Part shown: positions 1 through 7,800 of the stretch, piece by piece | How the letters are laid out: every line of letters starts with the position of its first letter | Position numbering within the stretch: the first letter of the stretch is position 1 | DNA from: CAZPUS01 sp964589825 | GTDB taxonomy: Bacteria; Fibrobacterota; Chitinivibrionia; Chitinivibrionales; WJKA01 | DNA: 16,018 nt | Direction of reading: 5' to 3' | NCBI GenBank assembly: GCA_964589825.1 | Contig: CAZPUS010000053.1 | Location: 1-16,018 of the forward strand | Made by a program: the position numbers and the translations under genes | The notes under the pieces: generated by a model | What the model was told of the DNA's origin: nothing | Database searches by the model: none | Seen by the model: only the letters and a program-made list of their open reading frames with translations

Positions 1-374
1 AATTTTTGTTTGTTGGTAAGATCTTCCGTATGACCGACTCTTATACGTGAAAGACGCAGGTGACTTTGATTGCGCATTTCGTCGCAAAGCGAATTGCAGC
101 CGTCCAGTGCGTAGTCCTCCGCTATTTTTACCTTGAGTTCTCTTTGCTTTGCGGTTTGGAGTGCTATTTCGAACAGCGTAAAAAACTCTTCGGTGAGGTA
201 GCCGGGATTCATTTTAAATCCGGGACGGATAACGATACCCCCGAAGCCGTTTTCTGCAATAGCATGAACCTGACGTTTCACTTCATCGGCACAAATGTAA
301 AGGTTCCATATCCATAGTGCCCACGGAAGATGGTGGGCTTCCGCTTTCTTGAGTGTCTGCGAAATGCTTTTCAA
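1..374 (-). CDS. Glycoside-hydrolase-like TIM-barrel protein, N-terminal part (runs off left edge)
   Basis: An open frame of 124 codons begins at a TTG (374-372) and continues off the window. The TTG is the only reasonable start: an in-frame TAA lies three codons upstream, and AAAGGAG (390-384) sits nine bases before it. A nearby ATG in another frame gives only a short shadow peptide. The protein reads PWALWIWNLYICADEVKRQV near residues 18-37, then GFGGIVIRPG, GYLTEEFF and KVKIAEDYALDG near residue 90. This order (W-x-WN, GxGG on a beta strand, YL-x-EE-F-F, then an acidic 'ED/DE' strand) is the N-terminal pattern of large bacterial TIM-barrel glycosidases of the rhamnosidase/GH2-related type. 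It follows the mannitol-dehydrogenase-family gene by 90 bp on the same strand, so co-transcription is likely. Substrate and exact GH family cannot be told from this piece. Confidence 0.55.
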   Translation of the reverse strand, partial: MKSISQTLKKAEAHHLPWALWIWNLYICADEVKRQVHAIAENGFGGIVIRPGFKMNPGYLTEEFFTLFEIALQTAKQRELKVKIAEDYALDGCNSLCDEMRNQSHLRLSRIRVGHTEDLTNKQK

Positions 375-383
375 TGTACATTA

Positions 384-390
384 CTCCTTT
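384..390 (-). promoter_or_regulatory. Ribosome binding site for the TTG-start hydrolase gene
   Basis: AAAGGAG on the minus strand lies nine bases before TTG (374-372) but only two bases before an out-of-frame ATG (381-379). The spacing favours the TTG, whose frame is the long open one. Confidence 0.6.
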
Positions 391-463
391 GCTAGAGTAG
401 AGAGGATATATAGGGAATCGGCGCTGGATGTCTTCATTAATGACATCGCACAACTGTCCGGAC

Positions 464-2050
464 TCATTTCCCCTGGTTGAAGTGTTGGTGAACCGTTTTG
501 CGTACACCACCTTTTTGAGCGAGCATATCTGCGAGCATATTTTGTACGTTCTTTCCGGCGTCGCCATACGAGAAAAGATCTTTACCCATTACCGATGTGT
601 CGCGGATCAAATCCGCAAAAACGGCGGCACTTGCCGGATCTCCGAGTGTGGCTTTTTCGCCGGTTTGCAGCAGTCGTTCTTTAATCGGGTCGTTCTGAAG
701 CTCGTATTGATTCCCCTCATCGTCTTTTGCGAGGGTATATCTGAGAAATCCTGCGACCGGCAGAAGGATCGTATCGCAGATATGACTGTCGAGGCCTTGT
801 TCGCATGCGGCAAAGTAGGTGTTCAGAAAACGAGGGACCATTTTTGTCGATGCATTGAGGGCGATTCGCAGCGGGTTATCCGGAATATTGGGATTGTTGA
901 GCCGCCGGATGGTATCCTCGGCGAATTGTTCGGCCGACATCCCTTCGGTAGGCTGTATCGTGGCGAGTACCGCCTTCATTATAGTCGATATGATATCGGT
1001 TATTTCTTTGTCCTGCATTGCCTCGTATATGCCGTAGGGCCGGCGGTAGCCAAGCAGCACGCCGATTCCCGCAATTACCGAGTGACTCATGTTGAGCAGA
1101 CGAAGCTTAATGTCTTCGTATTGTTGCACTGCGTCGTGGCCTTTTACCATAAAGACGCCGCGTGCCTGTTCAAATGCCGGACGACCGGCGGGGAATGCGT
1201 CTTCCACCGCCCAATAACGGGCTTCTTCGGTTACGATAAGATTGGAGGTGATGCCGAGTTCATGTAGTTTTGCGTACGCGTTATCATCCGGAGGAACCGC
1301 AATCCGGTCGATCATTGTGTTGGGAAAAGAAAACCGCGAAGGATCGCTCAGGTATTCGAGAAATTCCGACTCCACCAGTCCCTTTTCTTTCCACGCGCGG
1401 GCCATGGTTTTTACGGTCGCTGCGGTAAAAAGCCCGTTGCTGGGGAAATTGGTACAGCTTACCAGCGCAAAGTTAAGACCTGCGTTATAACGTTCGTAGG
1501 CGAGTGCGGTCCATCGTCCCGCATCGGAAGTGATGGTGCCGTTTTGCATGTCGGCTTTTACATGTGCGGAAACCGGGTGTGCGTATTCGCCACCGTCGTA
1601 TGTCATGCCGTACGCTCCCTCGGGAGCGTTAATGGTGCCAAACTGCAGCTGGGGGGACCGCATGAGTTCGCATGCACGCTGCCAGCAAAGGCTTTTGGGA
1701 TTTGCATTGCAAAACAGTATGGAGGGTATCGCCCCCTGAATCTGCATGCGTGCCACCCCTTTTTTGTTTTCGTAGACACATTGTGTGGCAAGATAATCGG
1801 TTGCGGAAAGCTGGGTGAAATTGGTACAGTCAAAGGTCTCTATTCCGGCAATTGTCCCGCAGTTTTCGGCATTGGCGTGAATGAGATCCTGCATGATATC
1901 GGCAGTGTGGCCATACGCCATATTCCCGGTAGAAAACGCGAGCCCGCGTATTGGAAGAGAATCCCTGTCAAATGCAGGTAATTCAACATCTTTGCCCTCC
2001 CAGAACGTAGTGTCCGAAAGAAGCGCCTGTGTGAGTACACGTGGAGTCAT
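464..2050 (-). CDS. Long-chain mannitol dehydrogenase / hexuronate reductase family oxidoreductase
   Basis: The 528-residue product belongs to the polyol-specific long-chain dehydrogenase family (mannitol 2-dehydrogenase, fructuronate reductase UxuB, tagaturonate reductase UxaB, arabinitol dehydrogenase). These enzymes interconvert a ketose or ketouronate with its alcohol using NAD(P)H in the cytoplasm. The catalytic K-x4-N-x2-H signature is intact as K315, N320, H323 in 'KLRLLNMSHS'. Other family blocks are visible: 'SCTNFPSNG' near 198-206, 'FPNTMIDRI' at 242-250, 'RYWAVEDAFPAGRP' at 278-291, and an N-terminal Rossmann-like glycine/histidine stretch 'STGNMAYGHTA'. The start at 2050 has AAAGGA about 11 bases upstream. 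Length is near the upper end for the family. With a glycoside-hydrolase-like gene just downstream, a role in catabolising a released sugar or uronate is likely. The exact substrate is not decidable from sequence, so no gene symbol is given. Confidence 0.88.
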   Translation of the reverse strand: MTPRVLTQALLSDTTFWEGKDVELPAFDRDSLPIRGLAFSTGNMAYGHTADIMQDLIHANAENCGTIAGIETFDCTNFTQLSATDYLATQCVYENKKGVARMQIQGAIPSILFCNANPKSLCWQRACELMRSPQLQFGTINAPEGAYGMTYDGGEYAHPVSAHVKADMQNGTITSDAGRWTALAYERYNAGLNFALVSCTNFPSNGLFTAATVKTMARAWKEKGLVESEFLEYLSDPSRFSFPNTMIDRIAVPPDDNAYAKLHELGITSNLIVTEEARYWAVEDAFPAGRPAFEQARGVFMVKGHDAVQQYEDIKLRLLNMSHSVIAGIGVLLGYRRPYGIYEAMQDKEITDIISTIMKAVLATIQPTEGMSAEQFAEDTIRRLNNPNIPDNPLRIALNASTKMVPRFLNTYFAACEQGLDSHICDTILLPVAGFLRYTLAKDDEGNQYELQNDPIKERLLQTGEKATLGDPASAAVFADLIRDTSVMGKDLFSYGDAGKNVQNMLADMLAQKGGVRKTVHQHFNQGK

Positions 2051-2632
2051 GTTAAGATCGATCCTTTTATATAGTATTCAAATCTGCAGGTACAAAAAAG
2101 AAAAATACTTTAAAAAAATATTATATTCCACCGCCGTTGTCATATTTTTGAGATAATAGATTGTATAATATGGTGTTATGTGTTTTAAATCCTGTCTCAC
2201 CCCATTTTTTTTCTGTAATTTTTTTCCTCCTTAATATTCCGGAGGAGCGTTTTGCCCAATCGGAATGATTTTTCACTGTCGGTGCATAAGAAATAAACTG
2301 CGGAAGATAGGACTGTTCATGTACATGGCTGCTATCGATACGGATGCATTGTGGTACGTACGAGTCGGAAAACGGATGGTTGTTTCCGCGTCTTTTATTG
2401 AATGGTGCGGAATAGAAAAAAACTATCAACAGCTATAATAATGAGTTATGACAAATACGCACCAGCGTCTGTGTCGTAATGCCAGGAGCCTGGTATTTTT
2501 TTGTACCTTAGAGTATAATTAAAATATATTTGTGTTGTTCAGGCCCGGGCAAAGCAGGGGTGCAGTCTGCGTTTCGGATACCTGGGGCGGTGGTTGGGGG
2601 ATGCGGTAACTTATATGTTGTGCGCTTGGTTA
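2051..2632. other. Gene-poor, AT-rich intergenic stretch
   Basis: This stretch separates the minus-strand dehydrogenase operon from repeat copy A. It is rich in A/T runs (2095-2160, 2205-2235). The open frames here, up to about 100 codons on the minus strand (2121-2429), show no family resemblance, no good ribosome binding site and AT-driven composition, so I do not call them. The dehydrogenase promoter presumably lies at its left end. A hairpin with a T-run sits at 2478-2502. Confidence 0.6.
2478..2502 (+). terminator. Orphan hairpin plus T-run (possible intrinsic terminator)
   Basis: An eight-pair stem (2478-2485 with 2490-2497, one G-T pair) closes a GAGC tetraloop and runs into seven Ts (2496-2502). 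It has the form of a plus-strand intrinsic terminator, yet no plus-strand coding gene lies upstream of it in the window. It may end a small RNA, be a relic, or be a chance hairpin. Confidence 0.45.
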
Positions 2633-2793
2633 TACCTGAATTGAGCGGTTTTGTTGGCGGAATCTGCTGCAATCCGTTTTTAACTTCTCTGAAACCATGA
2701 GACAACCAACAAGGCTGTCCCATGGTTTTTGAAAACAGAATAGAAGCACGGCTCAGCGCAGCTTTCATCAAAACAACTGCTCAATTCAGATTA
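2633..2793. repeat. Inverted-repeat element, copy A (about 161 bp)
   Basis: The left end reads TACCTGAATTGAGCGGTTTT (from 2633). The right end (2771-2793) is close to its reverse complement, AACTGCTCAATTCAGATTA. The interior shares 'GCACGGCTCAGCGCAG' and 'TTCATCAAAACAA' with copy C and, more weakly, copy B. A second hairpin lies inside (AAACCATGAGACA near 2690 with TGTCCCATGGTTT near 2717). This copy is longer than B and C and ends 72 bp before the response-regulator gene. It encodes no protein, and no target-site duplication is obvious. Confidence 0.75.
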
Positions 2794-2865
2794 CATTATT
2801 AACGACGCAGGCAAAGAAAATGCAGCTTTGCCGACGCTGCTGTGGAATAGAGTCAGGAGGTCGCT

Positions 2866-3633
2866 ATGGGGCGCAAAGCAAAGCAGGAAGCAGAGCAACC
2901 ACTCGATTTTATACGTGGCAAGGTGCATGTGCTGGTAATCGATTCGAATCCGGAGGAGATGGATTGCCTGCTGCAACGCCTGAAGCAAAAGCAAATGTAT
3001 TCGATTCATATCTGCCGCAGTGTAGCCGATGCGCTTCACCTGCTTTCAATATGTAATTTTTTTCATGTGTGCATAAGTGATTTATTTGAAGGGGACGGCA
3101 GAAGCGAATCGTACACGTATTTGCAGCGCTATGGCGCAACGCTGCCCACTATTTATGTGAGTGGTATAGGAAAACTTGAGCAGGGATTCCGGTTAAAGGA
3201 GCTCGGGGCCCGGGCTGTGGTCACAAAACCGCTCACTCCGGACAAATGCAGAATTGTAATTGAAAAAATCAATGCATTTTTTCTCGACTTTATCCTTTTA
3301 CCGCCGGATGGAATTCTTAATGACGATATTCTTAAGTCATGCTGCAGCACATTAAAAAAGAACAAGCCCCCCTCAGTAGCCTCGTGGGCTACCGATTCGG
3401 GCATAGATGAGTCGTATCTCAGAAGAAAGTGGCGGCTATGGTTCAAAGTGCATCCCAAAGTGGTCCTCGATATGTATTGTTTCTTTTCATATGTGTTTGA
3501 AACGTACGTGCAGCAGCGGGAATGCAACAGCGTATCCCGGGCTGTGAAAGAATCCCGCATCGAGAGATTCAGGCGGTATTACGACCGCAACAGGGATATC
3601 TGTGAATGGTACCTTCTCGGGCGTCAGCGATAA
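2866..3633 (+). CDS. Response regulator: receiver domain plus AraC-like helix-turn-helix C-terminus
   Basis: This 255-residue protein starts at an ATG with a strong AGGAGGT site. Residues 19-135 form a CheY-like receiver domain: beta-1 'VHVLVIDSNP' with acidic D26, phospho-acceptor D72 in 'CISDLF', S99 in 'YVSG' and K121 in 'VTKPL'. These are the expected phosphorylation residues, though the usual acidic pair near D26 is reduced to one Asp. Residues 168-203 ('SVASWATDSGIDESYLRRKW...HPKVVLDMY') resemble one helix-turn-helix of AraC-family DNA-binding domains. Only about 60 residues follow and the second AraC helix-turn-helix is not clear, so the output domain is short or atypical. It is probably a cytoplasmic two-component transcription regulator, but no histidine kinase gene is in the window. 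It lies between repeat copies A and B. Confidence 0.78.
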   Translation: MGRKAKQEAEQPLDFIRGKVHVLVIDSNPEEMDCLLQRLKQKQMYSIHICRSVADALHLLSICNFFHVCISDLFEGDGRSESYTYLQRYGATLPTIYVSGIGKLEQGFRLKELGARAVVTKPLTPDKCRIVIEKINAFFLDFILLPPDGILNDDILKSCCSTLKKNKPPSVASWATDSGIDESYLRRKWRLWFKVHPKVVLDMYCFFSYVFETYVQQRECNSVSRAVKESRIERFRRYYDRNRDICEWYLLGRQR

Positions 3634-3703
3634 TTGGGGAGGCCATTGAGGGCGGTTGAGGGGGGAGGGGCTCCGGGCAAAATTCGAAAGCTGCTGTCAT
3701 CTC

Positions 3704-3831
3704 TACTGCTTCTTAATCTTTTTTAAATCAAAATCCAGCCAACACGTTCGACACATAATTATAGAAAACGCATTGACAGCAGGGCTCACCGCAGTTTACA
3801 TCAAAACAATCCCCCGTTTCAGGAAGTAGTA
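3704..3831. repeat. Inverted-repeat element, copy B (about 128 bp, diverged)
   Basis: From about 3725 to 3831 this copy aligns closely with copy C, sharing CCAGCCAACACGTTCGAC, ACGCATTGACAGCA, GGCTCACCGCAG and CATCAAAACAA. Its ends are a diverged inverted pair: TACTGCTTCTTAA (3704) against the reverse complement of the right end, TACTACTTCCTGAA. The conserved CTGAATTGAGCGGTT arm of the other copies is degraded here. It lies between the response-regulator and barrel genes. Confidence 0.7.
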
Positions 3832-3957
3832 AAAACGGGACATATTGTCCTTGTTTTGCATAAAAAAAAGCCATATATTTGGAGTTCACGCAAGATTATC
3901 CGTTTTTACAATTATTCAAGCGGGAAATTCATATTTCGATACCGCATAAATAACACC

Positions 3958-3964
3958 GGAGGAG
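3958..3964 (+). promoter_or_regulatory. Ribosome binding site fixing the start of the barrel protein
   Basis: GGAGGAG lies five bases before ATG 3970, immediately followed by a signal-peptide coding stretch. This sets the start at 3970 rather than at upstream in-frame start codons. Confidence 0.8.
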
Positions 3965-3969
3965 TGGAC

Positions 3970-4599
3970 ATGATAAAAGGATCTCGTTTCGCGGGAGTTT
4001 GGCTGGCATGCATGCTGGTATGTGCATGTGTTGTTCAGAGCAAAGCTGCAGAAATGACTGCAGGACGCTGGGCTATAGGCTACGACGAAGGCATCGGGGG
4101 ACGATATTATGTCGTGGATGCATTCTCGGTACATGGTGCACTCGATTACAGAGTCACTGGTGCGGATACGGTGGGGCGGCAGCCGATCAATACCATCGCC
4201 TTAAAACTGGGTGGCGGCTATGCCTTACTTATGAATGAATCAGTCGCTCTGAGTCTGTTCGGTGAGTGGCGCCAGGAGCTTAATCAGATGGAGACCGCGC
4301 AACGCGTACCTCAAAGCGGCACGAATGTAGATGCAACTATGCGGTACAATCAATGGAATACCATATTCCGCCTCGGCGTACGCCCCGAGGTGTTTATTAC
4401 CGATCAATTTTCGATTGATTACAGGGCCGGTGTTGAGTTTATTATGCATGGCACGGAGTATGAGCTCAATGCAACCAATGATGATACCCGAAGCAAGGAG
4501 AACGACTTTCTTGAATTCGGTATATACCGCGCTCGTGATCTATTGATGGGCGAAATGAATCCAATGTTGGCGATCGGTATCAATTACTACCTGAATTGA
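3970..4599 (+). CDS. Exported small outer-membrane beta-barrel-like protein
   Basis: The frame is open from 3856, but ATG 3970 is chosen because GGAGGAG precedes it and the next residues form a signal peptide: 'MIKGSRFAGVW' followed by a hydrophobic stretch to 'CVVQSKAAE', with a signal peptidase I type A-x-A site near residues 26-29. The mature part (about 180 residues) alternates polar and hydrophobic residues in strand-like pieces ending in aromatics: 'RYYVVDAFSVHGALDYRV', 'TIALKLGGGYALL', 'VALSLFGEWRQ', 'TIFRLGVRPEVFI', 'SIDYRAGVEFIM', 'PMLAIGINYYLN'. This pattern is typical of OmpA/OMP_b-brl-like porin-type barrels; no specific family is recognised. The last codons and the TGA lie inside the left arm of repeat copy C, so the C-terminus may have been altered by that element. 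It is followed on the same strand by the large lipoprotein gene. Confidence 0.65.
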   Translation: MIKGSRFAGVWLACMLVCACVVQSKAAEMTAGRWAIGYDEGIGGRYYVVDAFSVHGALDYRVTGADTVGRQPINTIALKLGGGYALLMNESVALSLFGEWRQELNQMETAQRVPQSGTNVDATMRYNQWNTIFRLGVRPEVFITDQFSIDYRAGVEFIMHGTEYELNATNDDTRSKENDFLEFGIYRARDLLMGEMNPMLAIGINYYLN

Positions 4600-4719
4600 G
4601 CGGTTTTGTTCGCGAAAATCATAAGCCAGCCAACACGTTCGACGCATAATTATCGAGAACGCATTGACAGCACGGCTCACCGCAGCGTTCATCAAAACAA
4701 CCGCTCAATTCAGGTAGTA
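4585..4719. repeat. Inverted-repeat element, copy C (135 bp, perfect 21-bp terminal arms)
   Basis: The ends 4585-4605 and 4699-4719 are exact reverse complements over 21 bp, with core CTGAATTGAGCGGTT. The 93-bp interior closely matches copy B and partly matches copy A, and it includes a TTGACA (4663-4668). It carries no ORF of note. Structure and size fit a MITE-like non-autonomous element or a dispersed palindromic repeat. No clear target-site duplication is seen. Its left arm overlaps the end of the barrel gene, and its right end lies 99 bp before the lipoprotein gene. Confidence 0.85.
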
Positions 4720-4818
4720 TTTCAACTGATGATTATGCGCGGTACGGGCCGAGTACACAGGGGGAAATAAAATGATAATTGTCGCATTAATCAACCCTAT
4801 CAGCAGAGGAGGAGTATC

Positions 4819-7800
4819 GTGAGTAACATCAAAAAACAATGGTGGAAGTCGATTGTGTGGTGTACAATGGCAATTGCCGGTGCGAGCCTGTTATTTGTGC
4901 AGTGCGCCAAAGACAATCCGGCGAACCCGGCCTGGGAAGACGATGCGGAAACCTGGACTTTTTCGGGAAAAGTTGTTGACGGAAGCAGCGGAGACGCAAT
5001 GGACAGTGTCACGGTTTCCTGGGTTAATCGCCTCGAAGAAGATACCAGCACCGTGACTAAAACGGACGGGAAATTCTCCATCTCACGCAATGCCCCCGGC
5101 CAGCAGACATTCTCCTTTTCGGCCGGCTCCTCCTACTCAGTAGTTAATCAGGTGGTAGAATCCCAGCGTGACAACGACTCGATACTCCTCGATCAGTCCT
5201 CCGAGGTCACGCTGTATCCCCTCAGCGGTCGGCTTAACGGATCGGTCGTCGCGCGACTGCATAAGCTCGCGGAGGAAGTGAACGTCGACAGTGCAACGGT
5301 AATGATTAAATACGTTGATGAAAACGGTACTGCGATTGCCGGGATGAGCCCGTCCGGTGCCACCGCACTCACCACGGCCGGTGCGTTTTCATTCACCAGC
5401 CTTGCAGTCGGCGCACAGCTTGAGGTAAAAGTGTCGAATGTAACCATAAGCGGTGTCGATTATACGCTGAGTGAAAATATCGACAACCTCTCTCTTGCCA
5501 AAACGAGTTCAATAGGACTTGGTAAACTCGTGATGAAGCCGGTTGATGCGGCCGATTTCGATCTTCTGCTGCCTCCGTCCGATGTGGTTGATGCAAATGC
5601 CGCTATTCATGTCAGGTTTTCCGAAAATGTCGATACGACGGTAGTGGAAATGACCGAACAGGGCGGTGAAGCAGCAGCCATAGCGCATACCGTTACCATA
5701 AGCGGAAAAACAGTAACGATTACGCCGACGACCACTCTTGTCGAGGACGCGAATTATAATATCAAGGTTTATGCGTTCGGCGTACTGGGTGGTGAGTACA
5801 ACAATGCCAACAACGCGTGGACTGTCACCGCAAAAGGCGGTGGCCTTTCGAATGTGGTCTCCTCTAATGTGCTCGATAAAAACCATCAGGCGGTACACGG
5901 CCTAGGACTAGGGGATACCATCGAGTTTACCATGAGTGACAGTGTAACCAAAGCGAATGCGTCGGTCTATTTTAACGAAGGTACCTCGAACAATCCTGAC
6001 TGGAAGCTGGTTCTCTCCTCCCTTACCGTGGATGCCGCGACGAATAAAGTGATGATCGCTGCTGACGGACAGTGGCAGAGCGGGGAACACAAGGTCGAAT
6101 TCTCCGGTGAACTCGAAAATGGTGCGCCGGTAAATTTCGATATCCGTTTCAGTACCGAAGCAGCACTTTCGTTTATCTATTCGAACGTATACAAACCGGT
6201 GACCCAGAATTACGGGGAAGCGAAAGTCGGGCTCGGACTCAACGATAACATAATCGTGGTCGCGAACAAAACGCTTGAAAGTGCAAACGCGGTGCTTGAA
6301 GAATCAGGCGGAGCGGATGTGGATATCTCCGTAAGCGTACGCAACGATACGGTAACTATCAATCCGGACAGAGCGCTTGACGCTGCCACCGATTACAATC
6401 TGTATCTTACCGTGACTACCGCCTCGAATGAGTCAAAAACTATCTATACAAACAGCGGCGCTACCGGTTATGTGCAGTTTAAAACCGCAAGTACGAACAT
6501 CTACGTGGTGTCATCCAATGTGATTACCTCGGACGGCAAGGGTCTGACCGGGGTCGCGGTCGATGACACCCTCTGGTATCTGCTTTCCACTTCATTCGAT
6601 GCCTCGACCATCGATGTCGATCTGGAAACAGCCGGGTTTGTTGATGTAAATGCGGTGGTAACCACCAGCGGTGATACGGTATTTGTCGATCCGGTAACCA
6701 ACCTCTCGACGGATCAGGATTATCAGATCACCATTAAAGGGAAGTCATCGGACGGAGATCAGATCAATATCGCGCTGACTGCGTCAGATGAAGAGTTTAC
6801 CACCGAAAAGAGCCTCTTTGTACTCGAGACCAATACAGAGGATGCAAACGGGAACGATCTGACAAATTTCACTCCATACGATACCATGTGGGTTCGTTAC
6901 TCCGAAGTCCTTGATTCGGATATCGACCATATCGAATGGGGAACCGGGGCCTCGGTGGAACTCAATGGTGATACCACGTCGAACAACTACAATGCGCACG
7001 CATGGATCAATGGAGACACGCTTTTTGTTGTACCGCTTTCTTCTCTGGTTCAGATTCCATTCGGTACCAGTGACGTTGGTTTTGAGGTCGATGTTAAATC
7101 GACGTCAGGCAAAGCTTCCGGAGATATAACCTTTGAAGTTGATTACAAAGACAGCGATCTCTATGTCAAAGCGACCAATGCAAAAGATGCAAACGGTAAT
7201 ATGCGTACCGATCTGGGTATGACCGATCCCATCTGGGTGGTTTCGAGCGTGAAACTTAGTGAAGTGACTGGTGTCAGCGGTGGAAGTCTGGGGGGGACAG
7301 ATCCCAGTGATCTGACCCTCGATAACGTGACGCTCTCCGCAACCGGCGATACTATCACGTATACGCCGTCCGTGAAGCTCGATCCGGGTACGCATTACGA
7401 TATCGATTTCGATGTCGAACGTACCGACGGCATCACCTCGGGTATTACCGGAGTGCTTGATGTCGAGTGGACCACGGAAAGCGGTGTGCGTATCGTATCG
7501 GTTAACAACCGCTCCGGCGGCAAGTATCGCGCATATAAGGTAATCGGAGACAGCCTGGTGGTTACCTTTTCGAAAGCGGTAGACACCTCAGGTGCGGCCC
7601 CGACCCAGTTCGATGTGAACAATTTCGTTACCAATTATACCGCTTCTTGGTCGAGTGATCTCAAAACCGTAACGATCAAAAACACCGACACCCTCGTTGC
7701 TTCCTTATGGGGGACCGCCACACCGTACACCTCCGGTGCCGGCACACGCCAGTACAATAACGTAAGTTTCGATCTTACCACTGCGGACGGAGAACAGCAG

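Noticed and set aside
428..1267. Long plus-strand open frame (279 codons) inside the dehydrogenase gene
   Set aside because: It is antisense to a gene with clear family motifs, shows Cys/His-rich shadow composition and has no recognisable domain or ribosome binding site.
2121..2429. Minus-strand 102-codon frame upstream of the dehydrogenase
   Set aside because: No ribosome binding site, AT-run-driven Lys/Ile/Asn content and no family resemblance.
2508..2771. Minus-strand 87-codon frame across repeat copy A
   Set aside because: It mostly reads through the inverted-repeat element and has no protein features.
3813..3850. Hairpin CCCGTTT/AAACGGG and the small palindrome GGACATATTGTCC after repeat B
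   Set aside because: No T-run follows, arms are short and nothing links them to a known operator.
3856..3969. Upstream N-terminal extension of the barrel gene
   Set aside because: The strong GGAGGAG site and the signal peptide both point to ATG 3970; the extension is Lys/Tyr-rich and would bury the signal peptide.
2633..4719. Repeats A-C as integron attC sites in a gene-cassette array
   Set aside because: The repeat-gene-repeat order is suggestive, but no GTTRRRY/RYYYAAC core pair is present at the ends and no integrase is in the window.
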